This document shows, one piece after another, positions 46,739 through 57,745 of a stretch of 64,000 nucleotides of DNA. The position numbers and the translations under genes were made by a program. The notes under the pieces were generated by a model. The model was not told where the DNA came from, made no database searches, and saw only the letters and a list, made by a program, of their open reading frames with translations. The stretch comes from Musa acuminata AAA Group (Eukaryota; Streptophyta; Magnoliopsida; Zingiberales; Musaceae), in the NCBI RefSeq assembly GCF_036884655.1, contig NC_088331.1, positions 13,057,001 to 13,121,000 on the forward strand, written 5' to 3'. Numbering within the stretch: position 1 is the stretch's first letter; every line of letters starts with the position of its first letter.

Positions 46739-47257
46739 CAGGGTCCGAATGGTTCACTCCATTCGGCCCACTTTGAATCTTTTCAGGGGCCCAATTGCCC
46801 CAAGATTAAGCTAATGGGATCACCTCCCATTTTCCTGCTTAATCATCATGCTAACTACGATTAACTTTAAGACAACTTCTGCAGCTTTGCTCCGATGCGT
46901 CAATCGCTTCTTCCGGCGAGTTTCCGGCCAACTTCCGTCGATCAACCGATAACCCTCGGTGATCCTTCTGCGGACATCCGGCATACTCCTGGACTTTGCG
47001 ACGATCCACTTGGCGAGTTCCGACGAGCTTCGCTTGGCAAGCTTCTGGACTTCTCGGATCTGTTCTCTCTGAACCTCCGACGACCGTCCGAACTTCCGTC
47101 GAACTCTCGAACTCCCAATGTGATCATGATCTTGACTCCGGCGCAACTCCTGCTGCTTGTCTTACTCTCATCGTAGTTAATCCTGCACACTTATCTCAAC
47201 ACATAGATTAGATAACAAATGACAATTGACTTCATCATCAAAATCCGAGATTCAACA

Positions 47258-48341
47258 TTTCATTTTCGGATTTTCTTGATCCTAACAATTGGATTTTCTT
47301 GATACATTATCCTCTTCCGAACTTAACAAGCATATGTAATATCAAGTTTAATTCACATCATTGATTTTTGACATATGGAATCATCTAGCAAATGCACTTA
47401 TCATGTGAAAAATATTTTTCGAGAAACATATTTGATGATTCCCTCTTATAAAAGGATGATATTTTTATATACAAGGATTTGACTCACTTACATATCTTAA
47501 TCCTTGCAAAAATGAAGTGTGCTTTAATATCTTATCGATTTGAACTTTACATATGGCTTTCCTCCTTCATGTAAAAAGATAACAAATAAAAAGGAAGAAG
47601 CAATAAAAGCTATCTCCATGTCATGTTTTCCTCGAGATGTTTGCATAATTGGTATCCTATTACTCATTGTTGGAAAATGACATGAACCAACTTATGGCAT
47701 CGCACTTATATTTAAAATTTGCTTATATCGTTCTCCTTGTTGTTGATGACAAAGGGGGAGAAATACATAAATTGATACTATGAGTGCCATATTTGAAGAA
47801 TATGAATAGATGTCATGAATGCCATATTATGATGAGATATCAAAAGCAGCATTCACATGAATTGATGCTATGATTGCCAAATTTGCATTATGCCATGTTT
47901 GCATCATGCGTTAAGATATTAAGAACTTGTATCGTGATTTTACGCATTGATATCTTACCAAGTAATGAAATGCTACAATTGATAAACACTTGAAATGTTC
48001 GCGTTATGATATCAAAAGCTTACATCGCAATTTTACATGATATTTGATAATAGCAAACTTGCATGATGATAAAACTTGATATTATGTTTTTCATGCAATG
48101 AGTTGAACCAATATCATAAACACTTGATTGTGGTACTTCTCCTTTTTGTTGATGACAAAGGGGGAGAAGTATGTTGATGACATGACATGTTATGCATAAG
48201 TTTATGATGACATGTTGCTTGGATTTTTGAATCCAATAGTTTCTATCAATATGACATATTGATAGGGAGAGTTTGTTTAAACTCCGGGAGTTAAGTTTAA
48301 CTCCGTCATCAAGTGGTTGTCATCATCAAAAAGGGGAAGAT
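47258..48341 (+). other. SLE-G non-coding region, second part
   Basis: Resumes after SLE-H with the duplicated TTTCA. AT-rich, no ORF. Two internal polypurine motifs with GTTGATGACAAAGGGGGAG (about 47742-47761 and 48149-48168), and the true PPT at 48328-48341. Near 47276-47292 it has CTTGATCCTAACAATTGG, identical to an LTR end plus start of a primer site (see findings). Confidence 0.75.
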
Positions 48342-50332
48342 TGTTGAATCTCGTATTTTGATGATGAAACTACTTGATATATGTTTATGATTTAATCTAC
48401 GTTTTGAGTGACGCAGGATGCCTCGATCAGGATGAGATAATTAAAGCAGGAAAATCATGTTGTGCCGGAGGAACATGTCAGAAGATTGGACGTCGGGCCG
48501 GTGGATCGGTCGACGTATCGACAGAAGGCTTCGGGCCGTGGACTCGGGCATCGGGCCAAGAAGAGCGGGTATTGTGCCAAGGATATCGGAGTTGCGGAGT
48601 CAACTGGCTGATTGGGCAATAGGCTGCAGGAAAGGACGATGCGCCGAAGAATCGGACGAAGCGTCGAGGGACCAATGACATGCCGGACAACTTGGTTAAT
48701 TGCTTAGGATTAATTGTCTTGATCAAAGTTTTTGTTTTGAGTATGCAGGATTAACTACGATGGAAGAAAGACATGCAGCAGGAGTTGCACCAGAGTCATG
48801 ACAATGATCACGTTGGGAGTTTGAGAGCTCGACGGAAGTTCAGACAGTCGTCGGAGGTTCTGCGGGAACAAATCTGATAAGTCCAGAAGCTTGCCAAAGG
48901 AGCTCATCGGAACTTGCCAAGTGGATCGTCGCAAGTCCAGGAGTTTGCCGGAAGTCCGCAGGAGCATCACCGAGGGTTCGTCGGATGATCGACAGAAGTT
49001 CGCCGGAAACTCGTCGGAAGAAGCGATTGACGCACCGGAGCAAGCTGCAGAATTTGTCTTAGGAAATAATCGTATTTAGCACATTGATTAAGTTAGAAAT
49101 GGGAGGTGATCCCATTAGCTTAATCTTGGGGCAATTGGGCCCCTGAAGAACTCAAATTGGGTCGAATGGATCAACCCATTCGGACCCAGGTTGTTGTGGG
49201 AGGTGCAACCGCCCAGGCAGGGAGGTAGCACCGCCCAGGCTATGTCTCCCAGCGAGACTGGACGGTGCAACCTCTTTTGTCAAGAGGTAGCACCGCCAGA
49301 GCTCAAGTTTCGAGCTCTGCCAAGCGGTGCAACCTCCCCAGTCAGGCGGTGCAACCGCCTGAGCTCGGTCTTCGAGCTCTGGCAGAGAGGTGCAACCGCC
49401 CCTGACAGAGGTGGCACCGCCCAGAGGCTCAGTCTTCGAGCTCTGCTAGGCGGTGCAACCGCCCCAGTCAGGAGGTGCAACCGCCTGATCCCGGAATTCC
49501 GGGAATTGACAGATTTGAGCTCCAAATTGGAACTGGGTTGGGGCCTATAAATACCCCACCCATTCAGCACTGAAAGCACAGAACACACACTCGAAATCTT
49601 GCTGTCTTTCTGTGATTCTTAGAGCTCAAAACTATTAGTTCTCCTCCTTCTGTTCTTTAAAGTTTGAGTTGTAAAGAGAGGAGAGAAAACTTCTGTAAGG
49701 GTTGCCTCCTAAGCCCGCCAAAAGGAGTGAATCTGTAAGAGGGTGGTTGGCCTTCGCCTATTGAAGGAAGGTCTCTAGTTGACGTCGGTAACCTCGTCGG
49801 TGGAGGAAGCCAAAAGTGGAGTAGGTCAAGATTGACCGAACCACTCTAAATCTCGGTTTGCATTTCCCTTGAGCATTTTACCTTTACTGCAAACTTTTCA
49901 ATAGCTTATTGCCCTCTGCGATTTTACGAACGAGTTTCAAGGTTCAGACGTAAATCTGCGTTTAGACGTAAATCTGCTTTTTCGCATGATGATCTTATTG
50001 CAGATTGCATTTACGTTTTGAGCTGTACAATAGCAGCACACTGCCTTTATACTTCTGCTTAAACTGCGTCTTATCTAATCAAGTGATTTATGAATCGACA
50101 CTTAGACGTAAATCTGTTTCTTTGTACGAACGTCGGATTTCAGTTTGCGCCGATATTCTGGTTTTCATCATAGCTGCAAACTGCCTGCATAGATTGACTG
50201 TAACCTTGCTTAGAATCAACTTTCATACAGAGTTGTCTTTGTCGTTCAAACGCAGCTTTCGGTTTTAATTGCAGAAAGTTTTCCGCTGCACTAATTCACC
50301 ACCCCCCTCTCTTAGTGCTCTCGATCCTAACA
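48342..50332 (+). mobile_element. SLE-G 3' LTR
   Basis: 1991 bases. Full module array at about 49195-49495: GGTGCAACCGCC words alternating with GAGCTCGGTCTTCGAGCTC. TATAAATA at 49546-49553. It keeps the roughly 400 bases lost from the 5' LTR and has fewer 18-base units near 49945-49980. Confidence 0.92.
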
Positions 50333-50807
50333 ATAACAACCTTTTGAAAAGCAATAGTTTGAGCTAAGAGCCTTAGAATAGTCTTTGCAAGCCTTGTTTT
50401 TCATATTGCTTAAGTGTTCACCTCCTCCCATCTTGTTAAAAAGAATTATAAGAGTATGAATCACTTGTAAAGGTTGTAAGAGGGGTATTAGTCCTTCCCC
50501 TACAAGAAATTTGCTAGTGGAAGTTGGAAGCCTCTTCGAAGAAGGCTTCGCAAGTGGATGTAGGTCATTTTGATCGAACCACTTTAAAAACTGCTGCGTT
50601 ATCTGGTTTGCATCCTACTCTTGCCATTTACATACTGCAAACTTCTCTACTTAGTTACTATGCTTCTATACATTTCTAAGTTATCAAGCTTCTAAAATCG
50701 GTTTCCATTGATATTGCTTTTCATCATACGAAAGATTTATCAAAACCAAAGTTTTAATCCGCTGCACTAATTCACCCCCCCCTCTTAGTGCCGCTCCGAT
50801 CCTAACA
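50333..50807 (+). mobile_element. SLE-F LTR2, right part
   Basis: Continues LTR2 after the SLE-G target duplication, starting AACCTTTTGAAAAGC after the repeated 5-mer and ending C-tract, CCTAACA at 50807. It aligns with 27337-27818 of LTR1 and the end of LTR3. Confidence 0.92.
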
Positions 50808-50857
50808 ATTAGTATCAGAGCCACGGTTTTCTACTTTTGTTTAACACCCAAATAGAA

Positions 50858-51779
50858 ATGGCTCTTTATGGCTTTCAAGAGGGTCACTCTCTCATTCGTC
50901 CTCCCTTTTTCAATGGGACGAACTACACTTGTTGGAAAACTCAAATGAGAGTTTTCTTACTTTTTTTGGATTTGAATTTATAGCACATAGTCGAAAATGG
51001 ATTTGAAATTTCTTCTCTCCCAATGAACCATTGGAATGATTTGAAGAAGAAGATGTTTTCTCTAAATTCAAAGGCTATGAATGCCTTATATTGTGCACTT
51101 GACAAAAAATGAATTTAATCGTGTTTCGATGTGTGACTCGGCTTTTGATATTTGGAGAACTCTAGAGGTCACTCATGAAGGCACTAGCCGAGTGAAAGAG
51201 TCCAAAATCAATATTCTTGTACATTCTTACGAACTTTTCCGGATGAAACCAAGTGAATCCATCGGAGACATGTACACCCGTTTCACGGATGTCATCAATG
51301 GACTTAAAGCTCTTGGTAAAAGTTTTTCTAATTTTGAACTAGTCACTAAAATCTTAAGATCCGTTCCAAAAAGTTGGGATCCAAAAGTTACGGTCATTCA
51401 AGAGGCCAAGGACCTTAAAACATTCCCTCTCGAAGAACTTATTGGGTCTCTAATGACCTACGAAATGAACAATGTGACAAAAAGGAAACTCGAGAATAAC
51501 CTTCTAAAGGACAGGAAGGATTTCAGACATAGAACACAAGAAGACCACTCGAGCATAAGCTCAAGTAATGATGAACTTAAACTACAAATGAAACAAAAAT
51601 TAAAAAGAAAAAAGAATGAAACTACTTGCTTTGAACGCAAGAAGAATAAAAATTGGGATGAATTTAGCTCTTCCGAAGACGAGGAGAAAATCAAGAAAGG
51701 CGAGGTGGCAAACTACGCCTCAACCACTTTCAACAATGAGGTAATCGAAATCCCCCTAATTTATTTCGAAATTACATAA
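50858..51779 (+). pseudogene. gag: SLE-F gag pseudogene, internal 2
   Basis: Starts MALYGFQEGHSLIRPPFFNG at 50858. It has an in-frame stop near 50981 (a TGG Trp codon read as TAG) and an extra A near 51107 that shifts the frame. From there it is open to 51779, with the FDIWRTLE, IGDMYTRFTDVINGLKALGK and LIGSLMTYEM blocks and the tail CFERKKNKNWDEFSSSEDEE ending YFEIT. The zinc knuckle is absent: CFE is followed directly by the acidic tail, as if the knuckle segment had been removed. It lacks the internal deletion of the first copy. Confidence 0.88.
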
Positions 51780-54700
51780 TACTCTCATGAGTTATTTTTA
51801 ATTTAGTTTAGGATTAATTTTCTTGAAAATTACATGTGTTATGTTAATGCAATAAAATGTTAGATATAAATTTAATGCTTATACACCTAGTAAGATTAAT
51901 CTTATGTATGTGCTTGAGAAGCAAGAATGTGTATTTTGACGATTTCTATATTGATTTTCAATGACGATGCATGACTTTTGAAAGGAAGGCTTGATGATTT
52001 TTTTATGAACCTTGTCTTTGGTTTTCAAACATGATGTATGGTTTTGACATATGAACAAAATTTGAGCATGCTAAGACAAAGTCAATCATATAAATTAAAA
52101 CTAAATAAGTTTTAGTTATCTATAAGAATCATTCAAAATTATGTTCAATAAAAATTCAAAATGATGGAATGAAAATATTAAATTTTTTAATACCATTTTA
52201 TGCATGAGATTTTAAAAGTTATACATAATGATCTTGATGGTTGTTATGAAGAAATTTATTTTTCGATCCAAAATGATTGATGATATATATATATATATAT
52301 ATATTTTTGGCACAAAAAGGACAAAAGCATACTTATATGAAACAACTAAATAGAGAAAAGTATTTTTCTTGAAAATTCTTGGTTTGATGAATCTATTTGA
52401 TCATCTTTTTATGATTATCATGAAAATGATTTTGATTTGATGATTTGAGTTTGAATGAGCTTTATCTTGATTTTTCAAGATTTATAACTTGAGATTTACT
52501 CTATAAAAATCAATATCTTGTTTCCTCAATGTTCCTTTTTAGCATCTATTATCCAAATGAATTACGATTGGTATCATTGCTATATCTCTTCTTATCGTGC
52601 GCTAAAGAGAAAATTTTCCTAAATGAATCATGATATTTTGGAACCACAATTCTTTTTTTGATTCATAATGAATTGAGAAATTTTATATGCTTGAATTAAT
52701 ATCTTATTCTAAGATTGAATGAATTTTATCTACATCATGATCTCGTAAGATTTTTCCTCGATTATTTAAGAGGAGATTTTTCAAAACAAAACGTGTCTTC
52801 TATTATTATTTTTTCATGATATGATTTTTATGCAATTTCTTGTACTCATGAAATATTTATCTCATCACCCAATAACTCTTCTTGATATTCCTTATGTGAT
52901 GAAACAAAATAATGCATGAAATTCAAATAAGAAGTTAATGATCATGCATGATAGGATGTAATGAATTTTGACATTTAGATACTATCATTTGAATAGCTAT
53001 GATCATGTTGCCAAAATGATTTATCATGAATGCTTGAATATCATGTATGATATGCCGATATTGATGATTGGGTTATTTGTATCATGCATGAAAAATAAAA
53101 GATATAGTTTTGAAATTGTGCATGTTCGAATTTGAAAATATGATGATGCATAATGATGAAATTGTGTAATGAAAATATTAAACATTTTGAAACCATGTTT
53201 TAGTGTCATGCATAATGATCATGCTTAATAAATTTTAAAATTATGCATGATGAATCTTGCGATTTACGGATTATTGATTTTTACTATAATGGATGTGCCT
53301 TATTAATCTTTGTTGTAATAAATCTTACACTTTCGGTTTTAAACATGATACATGTTTTTATTTGGCATAAATGAAATAAAATCATATGAATTGAAACAAT
53401 CGAAAAGAGGAAAATATTCTTGAAAATTATTTTGCTCAATCTTATTTTGATGAATCTATTTGTATCATCTTTGTGAATCTCTTGGATTTTGATAATGATT
53501 TTGATGATTTAAATTTGAATAAATTTTTATCGAAATCACGATCTTGATCTCTTGAAATTTATAACATGAAATCCTTTATGAATCAAGATTGTTTTCTATT
53601 TAAAAAAGAGATTTGTCGAAATATTTCATAGTCTTTTAGTATTCATGATCTTGATAATTATGTTTTAAAACTTTATGTAAAACAAGAATGTTCATCATGA
53701 TTCTCTCTTTGAATATTTAAAGAGGAGAACGTTCTAGATGAATCATGATTTTGATGATTGAATATTTGATGTGCATGAATTGAGATCTTGCTCTCCTACT
53801 ATTCTTTTTGCTATTCACCAAAAGGAAGATTAATTCTAATAAACCATGATATGCTATATGAATTTTATTGTATTCATGAAGTAATATCTCATCACAAATT
53901 TTTGTTTATATTCCTTCATGTGATGATATGAATGTATGAAACATTTATGATTTACAATGATGTATGCAATACTTGTGCTTTCTAATTATGATGTGGTGTA
54001 TTAAATATGATGTAAATCATGATTTAAAATACTATGAGTTGTTGCTAAAATGATGTATTATAAATATTGATTTAATGTTTTGTATCATGAATACTCTAAA
54101 TGATGAATGTTTGGTATCATGATCAAAATGTTGACAAATAGTTAAAAATTTTAGTATTATGTATGATATCCTCATAATGTTGATCGATTTATTCAATATC
54201 ATGCATGAATGAATATAAGGTTTTTGAAAATGTACATATTCTAATTTGAAAATATGATGATGCACAAATTAGATTGATACTTATCTTTGTCATGATTGAT
54301 GTAAAGGGGTCTTCCCTTCTTTTTGACAATGACAAAGGGGGAGATAGCTAGCTTGCACAAGTCAAGAAGATGCAAAAACTTAATTGCTAGCTTGCCCATC
54401 TTAAGTAACAAAGATTGCTAACTTGCTTATTTCAAGCAAAAGTTGTCTTCTTAAGCATCACTATCTTGCCTATCTCAAGAAGCAAGACTTGCAACCTGCA
54501 CATTACAATAGGAAGCAAGAATCGATAACTTACACACTTCAACAAGAAAGCTATCTTGTATTTGCTTTCGAAATTTTTGCTAGTTTGTATGTTGCAAAAC
54601 TTGCTCACTTTTTCAAACACTTTGCTAGCTTGTACTTTGTAAAGGAAGTGAAAATAGCACTTCTCAAAATAGAAGAAAGAACTTATTATCTTGAACATCA

Positions 54701-55309
54701 CAAAAATTTGCTACCTTGCATGATGTAAAATTTGCTAAGATCACTATCTCAAAAGAGTTGCTATCTCAAAAAAGGGCAAATGTGCTATCTTGCCTATCTC
54801 AAAATACAAAACATGCTATGGAAGCAAAATTGCTAGCTCAAACATTGCAAAGGAAGCAAAAATTTGCTAGCTTGCAACTTGCATATCATAAAAATTGCTA
54901 GCTTGTAGTCTAAAGAGAAGCAATTAGTTGTTATCTCAAGAAAAGCAAACACACTAAACTTACACATCTTTAATTGCTAGATTGTATGACTATAAAATTT
55001 GATACTATTTTTTTCATGCAATGTATGGAACTTTTTTCTCTAAACACATAAGAGTAGGAACTTCTACTTTTTGTTGATGACAAAGGGGGAGAAGTATATT
55101 GATGACTTCATGCATTAAATTGAATATTTTATATATTTGTATGATGGTTTAAATGTTTATCAGAACATGTGATGAATGTTACTTGGATTTGGGATAATCC
55201 AAGTGTTCTATCAATGGCATATTGATAGGGGGAGTTTGGTTAAACTCCGAGGAGTTAAGGTTAACTTCGTTAGTCATCAATTAGTTGTCATCATCAAAAA
55301 GGGGGAGAT
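51780..55309 (+). other. SLE-F non-coding region, internal 2
   Basis: Near-copy of 28742-32261 with scattered substitutions. Polypurine hairpins at about 54311-54346 and 55058-55092. GCTAGCTTGCA repeats 54345-55010, PPT 55296-55309. No credible ORF. Confidence 0.75.
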
Positions 55310-56847
55310 TGTTGAATCTCGGATTTTGATGATGAAACTAATTGATTGAGTTTAGATGTTTAACTACATTTTGAGTGATGCAGGTCTACTCGATCAGGAT
55401 TAGACAGTTAACGTAGGAGGAATTGACGTTGCACCAGAGGAGATCACATCAAGATATTGGACGGCAGAAGGCTTCGGACGTCGGGCATCGGGCCAAGGAG
55501 AGCGAAATTGTGCCAAGGATATCAGGGTTGCGGAGGTCAACCGTCGATTGGGCAACAAGCCGCAAGAGAGGATGATGCACCGAAGAATCGGACGAAGTGC
55601 CAACCAATGATGTGCCGGACAACAGAATGTCAATTCGCGTTGTAATAATTGTCTAGATCGGAGTAGAGTTTTAGCTTGTGTGTGCAGGATTAACTACGAT
55701 AACGATGAAGACATAAAGCAAAACAAAGTGTCGGAGTCAAGCACGAAGGATTCATTGCAAGTTTGAGAGTTCGACGGAAGTCCGAAGGTTCGTCAGGAAT
55801 GCTGCCGGAACTAGCCGAGAATGAGTAGGGAGCTTGCCGAAGGGTTTTTCGGAAGCTCACCGGAAGTTTCGTTGGAAGTTCACGGAGCTCACCGAGAAAG
55901 ATCGGAGCTTGCCGAAGAAGCTCGTTGGAACTTGTCAAGATCAAATCGTGAAGTCTAGGAGCTTGCGGGGAGTCCGTAGAATGGTTTCCGAGAGTTTATC
56001 GGAAAACCGTCAGAAGTTCGTCGGAAGCTCGCCGGAAGAAGTCTTGACTTACGGACTTTGTAATAGCTTAGAAAATATCTTTAAATTCGTAGTTAGCACG
56101 TTACTTAGGGTTAGGATTAGGTGTTAATCCTATAAACCAAGTAGGGGCCAATTGGGCTCTAGTTCGGACTGGTTTGGGCCAATTTTAGAGCCCAACCAGT
56201 GAGCTGAAATAGTGTAGGTGGTGGCACCGCCTAGCACCCGAGAGCCATGCGGTGGCACCTCCTGGGCTGGGCGGTGGCACCGCCAGCATCAGGAACCAAA
56301 GAGAATTCAAATTTTGGAGCCCAAATTTGAATCCTCTTGAGGCCTATAAATACCCCTCAAATCTCAGCTGAGACAACAACCTTTTGAAAAGCAATAGTTT
56401 GAGTTAAGAGCCTTAGAATAGTCTTTGCAAGCCTTGTTTTTTATATTGCTTAAGTGTTCACCTCCTCCCATCTTGTTGAAAAGAATTGTAAGAGTGTGAA
56501 CCACTTGTAAAGGTTGTAAGAGGGGTATTAGTCCTTCCCCTACAAGAAATTTGCTAGTGGAAGTTGGAAGCCTCTTCGAAGAAGGCTTCGCAAGTGGATG
56601 TAGGTCATTTTGATCGAACCACTTTAAAAACTGCTGCGTTATCTGGTTTGCATCCTACTCTTGCCATTTACATACTACAAACTTCTCTACTTAGTTACTA
56701 CGCTTCTATACATTTCTAAGTTATCAAGCTTCTAAAATCGGTTTCCATTGATATTGCTTTTCATCATATGAAAGATTTATCAAAACCAAAGTTTTAATCC
56801 ACTGCACTAATTCACCCCCCCCTCTTAGTGCCGCTCTGATCCTAACA
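55310..56847 (+). mobile_element. SLE-F LTR3
   Basis: 1538 bases, TGTTGAATCTCGG to CCTAACA. Three GC dyad modules at about 56216-56290, one with CACCTCC in place of CACCGCC. TATAAATA 56345-56352. Followed by the TCCTA target duplication and COP-K pol. Confidence 0.92.
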
Positions 56848-57745
56848 TCCTACATATTGAAAATTCATATCTATAGAAATAGATCTAAGAGGATGCTTGG
56901 CTTATCCCAATTCAAGTACATAGACACTATTGTTAAAATGTTTGACATAAAAAATTTTAAGAGAGGTCTCTAGGAGTATGTCCCCAAAGATTCCTAAATA
57001 AAGGGCAGACATAGATAGGATACCCTATGCCTCAACGATAGGGTCTATCATGTATGTCATGTTATATATTAGTCCTGATATAGAGCATGCTTTGAGTGTC
57101 ACAAGCATGTATTAGGCAGATCTAAGTTTGGAGCATTAGAAAGCAGTAAAATTATCCTTAAGTACTTAGAAGTACAAAGGATCTTTTACTAGTATATGGA
57201 GAAAGTAGCCTCAAGGTTGAGGGCTACACAGACTTAAGTTTTTAATCCAATGTCATTACTTAGAAGCACTAAGGATGTTTTACTGGTATATAGAGGAAGT
57301 AGCCTTAAGGTTGAGGGCTACACAGACTTGAGTTTTCAATCTGATATCAATGACAGCAAGTCTAAATCAAGGTATGTGTTCATCCTAAATGGAGTAGTAT
57401 GCTGGAAGAATTCCAAGCAAGATACTACTATTAACTCGACCATAGAAGCAGAGTATATTGCTGCAATAGAAGCAGCAAATAAGGAAATCTAGATGAAGAA
57501 GTTCATCACAAATCTAGGAGTTGTGTCGAGCAACGAGGAGCTAATTCCGTTATATTGCAACAACTACGAGGCGATTGCTAAAATGAGGGAGCCTAGGTCT
57601 CACCAAAAGTATTCTAAGGAGGTTCCAATTTATTAGAGAGATCATGGTCCAATAAGATATAATAGTGGAAAGAGTTATATCCGAAGATAACATCACATAT
57701 CCATTGACAAAGCCATTGTCTCAAATTTTTTTTGAAGCGTCACAG
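56848..57745 (+). pseudogene. COP-K RT end and RNase H
   Basis: Continues COP-K pol: LGLSQF/KYIDT-type block, the VLCTRPDIAYA-like region (degenerate near 57050), then RNase H with YTDLSFQSDINDSKSKSRYVF, CWKNSKQDTT and STIEAEYIAAIEAA (open 57250-57492). A tandem duplication with a 94-base period (57164-57257 and 57258 on) repeats the end of the connection region. It is cut at about 57745, within the last codons of pol, where minus-strand COP-M begins. Its 3' LTR is lost. Confidence 0.85.

Larger units (their letters stand above)
37844..47257 (-). mobile_element. SLE-H: young minus-strand element, 9.4 kb
   Basis: Plus-strand edges are TGTTAGGATC at 37844 and GATTCAACA at 47257. The flanking 5-mers are both tttca (37839-37843 and 47258-47262). 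The two LTRs have exactly the same length (2336 bases), and only about five base differences were noticed by eye. Minus-strand order: 5' LTR (47257-44922), primer site, gag CDS, spacer, accessory ORF, non-coding region, PPT, 3' LTR (40179-37844). No protease, integrase, RT or RNase H. It is the most recent insertion in the window. Confidence 0.95.
44922..47257 (-). mobile_element. SLE-H 5' LTR
   Basis: 2336 bases, nearly identical to the 3' LTR. By eye the differences include positions near 45697, 46189, 46513, 46542 and 46713 compared with their equivalents 7078 bases earlier. TATA on the minus strand at 46081-46088. It would drive transcription of gag. The 18-base array lies at 45058-45363. 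Confidence 0.93.
33339..50332 (+). mobile_element. SLE-G: gag-only element inside SLE-F LTR2
   Basis: 5' LTR 33339-34965, gag CDS, non-coding region (35865-37843 and 47258-48341, split by SLE-H), PPT, 3' LTR 48342-50332. Flanking 5-mers acaac (33334-33338) and ataac (50333-50337) differ by one base. The gag frame is intact but there is no pol, so it depended on enzymes supplied in trans. Confidence 0.92.
26314..56847 (+). mobile_element. SLE-F: dimeric sirevirus-like element with three LTRs
   Basis: Outer ends are TGTTGAATCTCGG at 26314 and CCTAACA at 56847. The flanking 5-mers are both tccta (26309-26313 and 56848-56852), and COP-K pol reads on across the gap. Inside, the order is LTR1 (26314-27818), internal 1 (27819-32261), LTR2 (32262-33338 plus 50333-50807), internal 2 (50808-55309), LTR3 (55310-56847). 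LTR2 is split by SLE-G. Both internal regions carry primer site, gag pseudogene, non-coding region and PPT, and are almost the same sequence. No pol is present. Confidence 0.92.
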
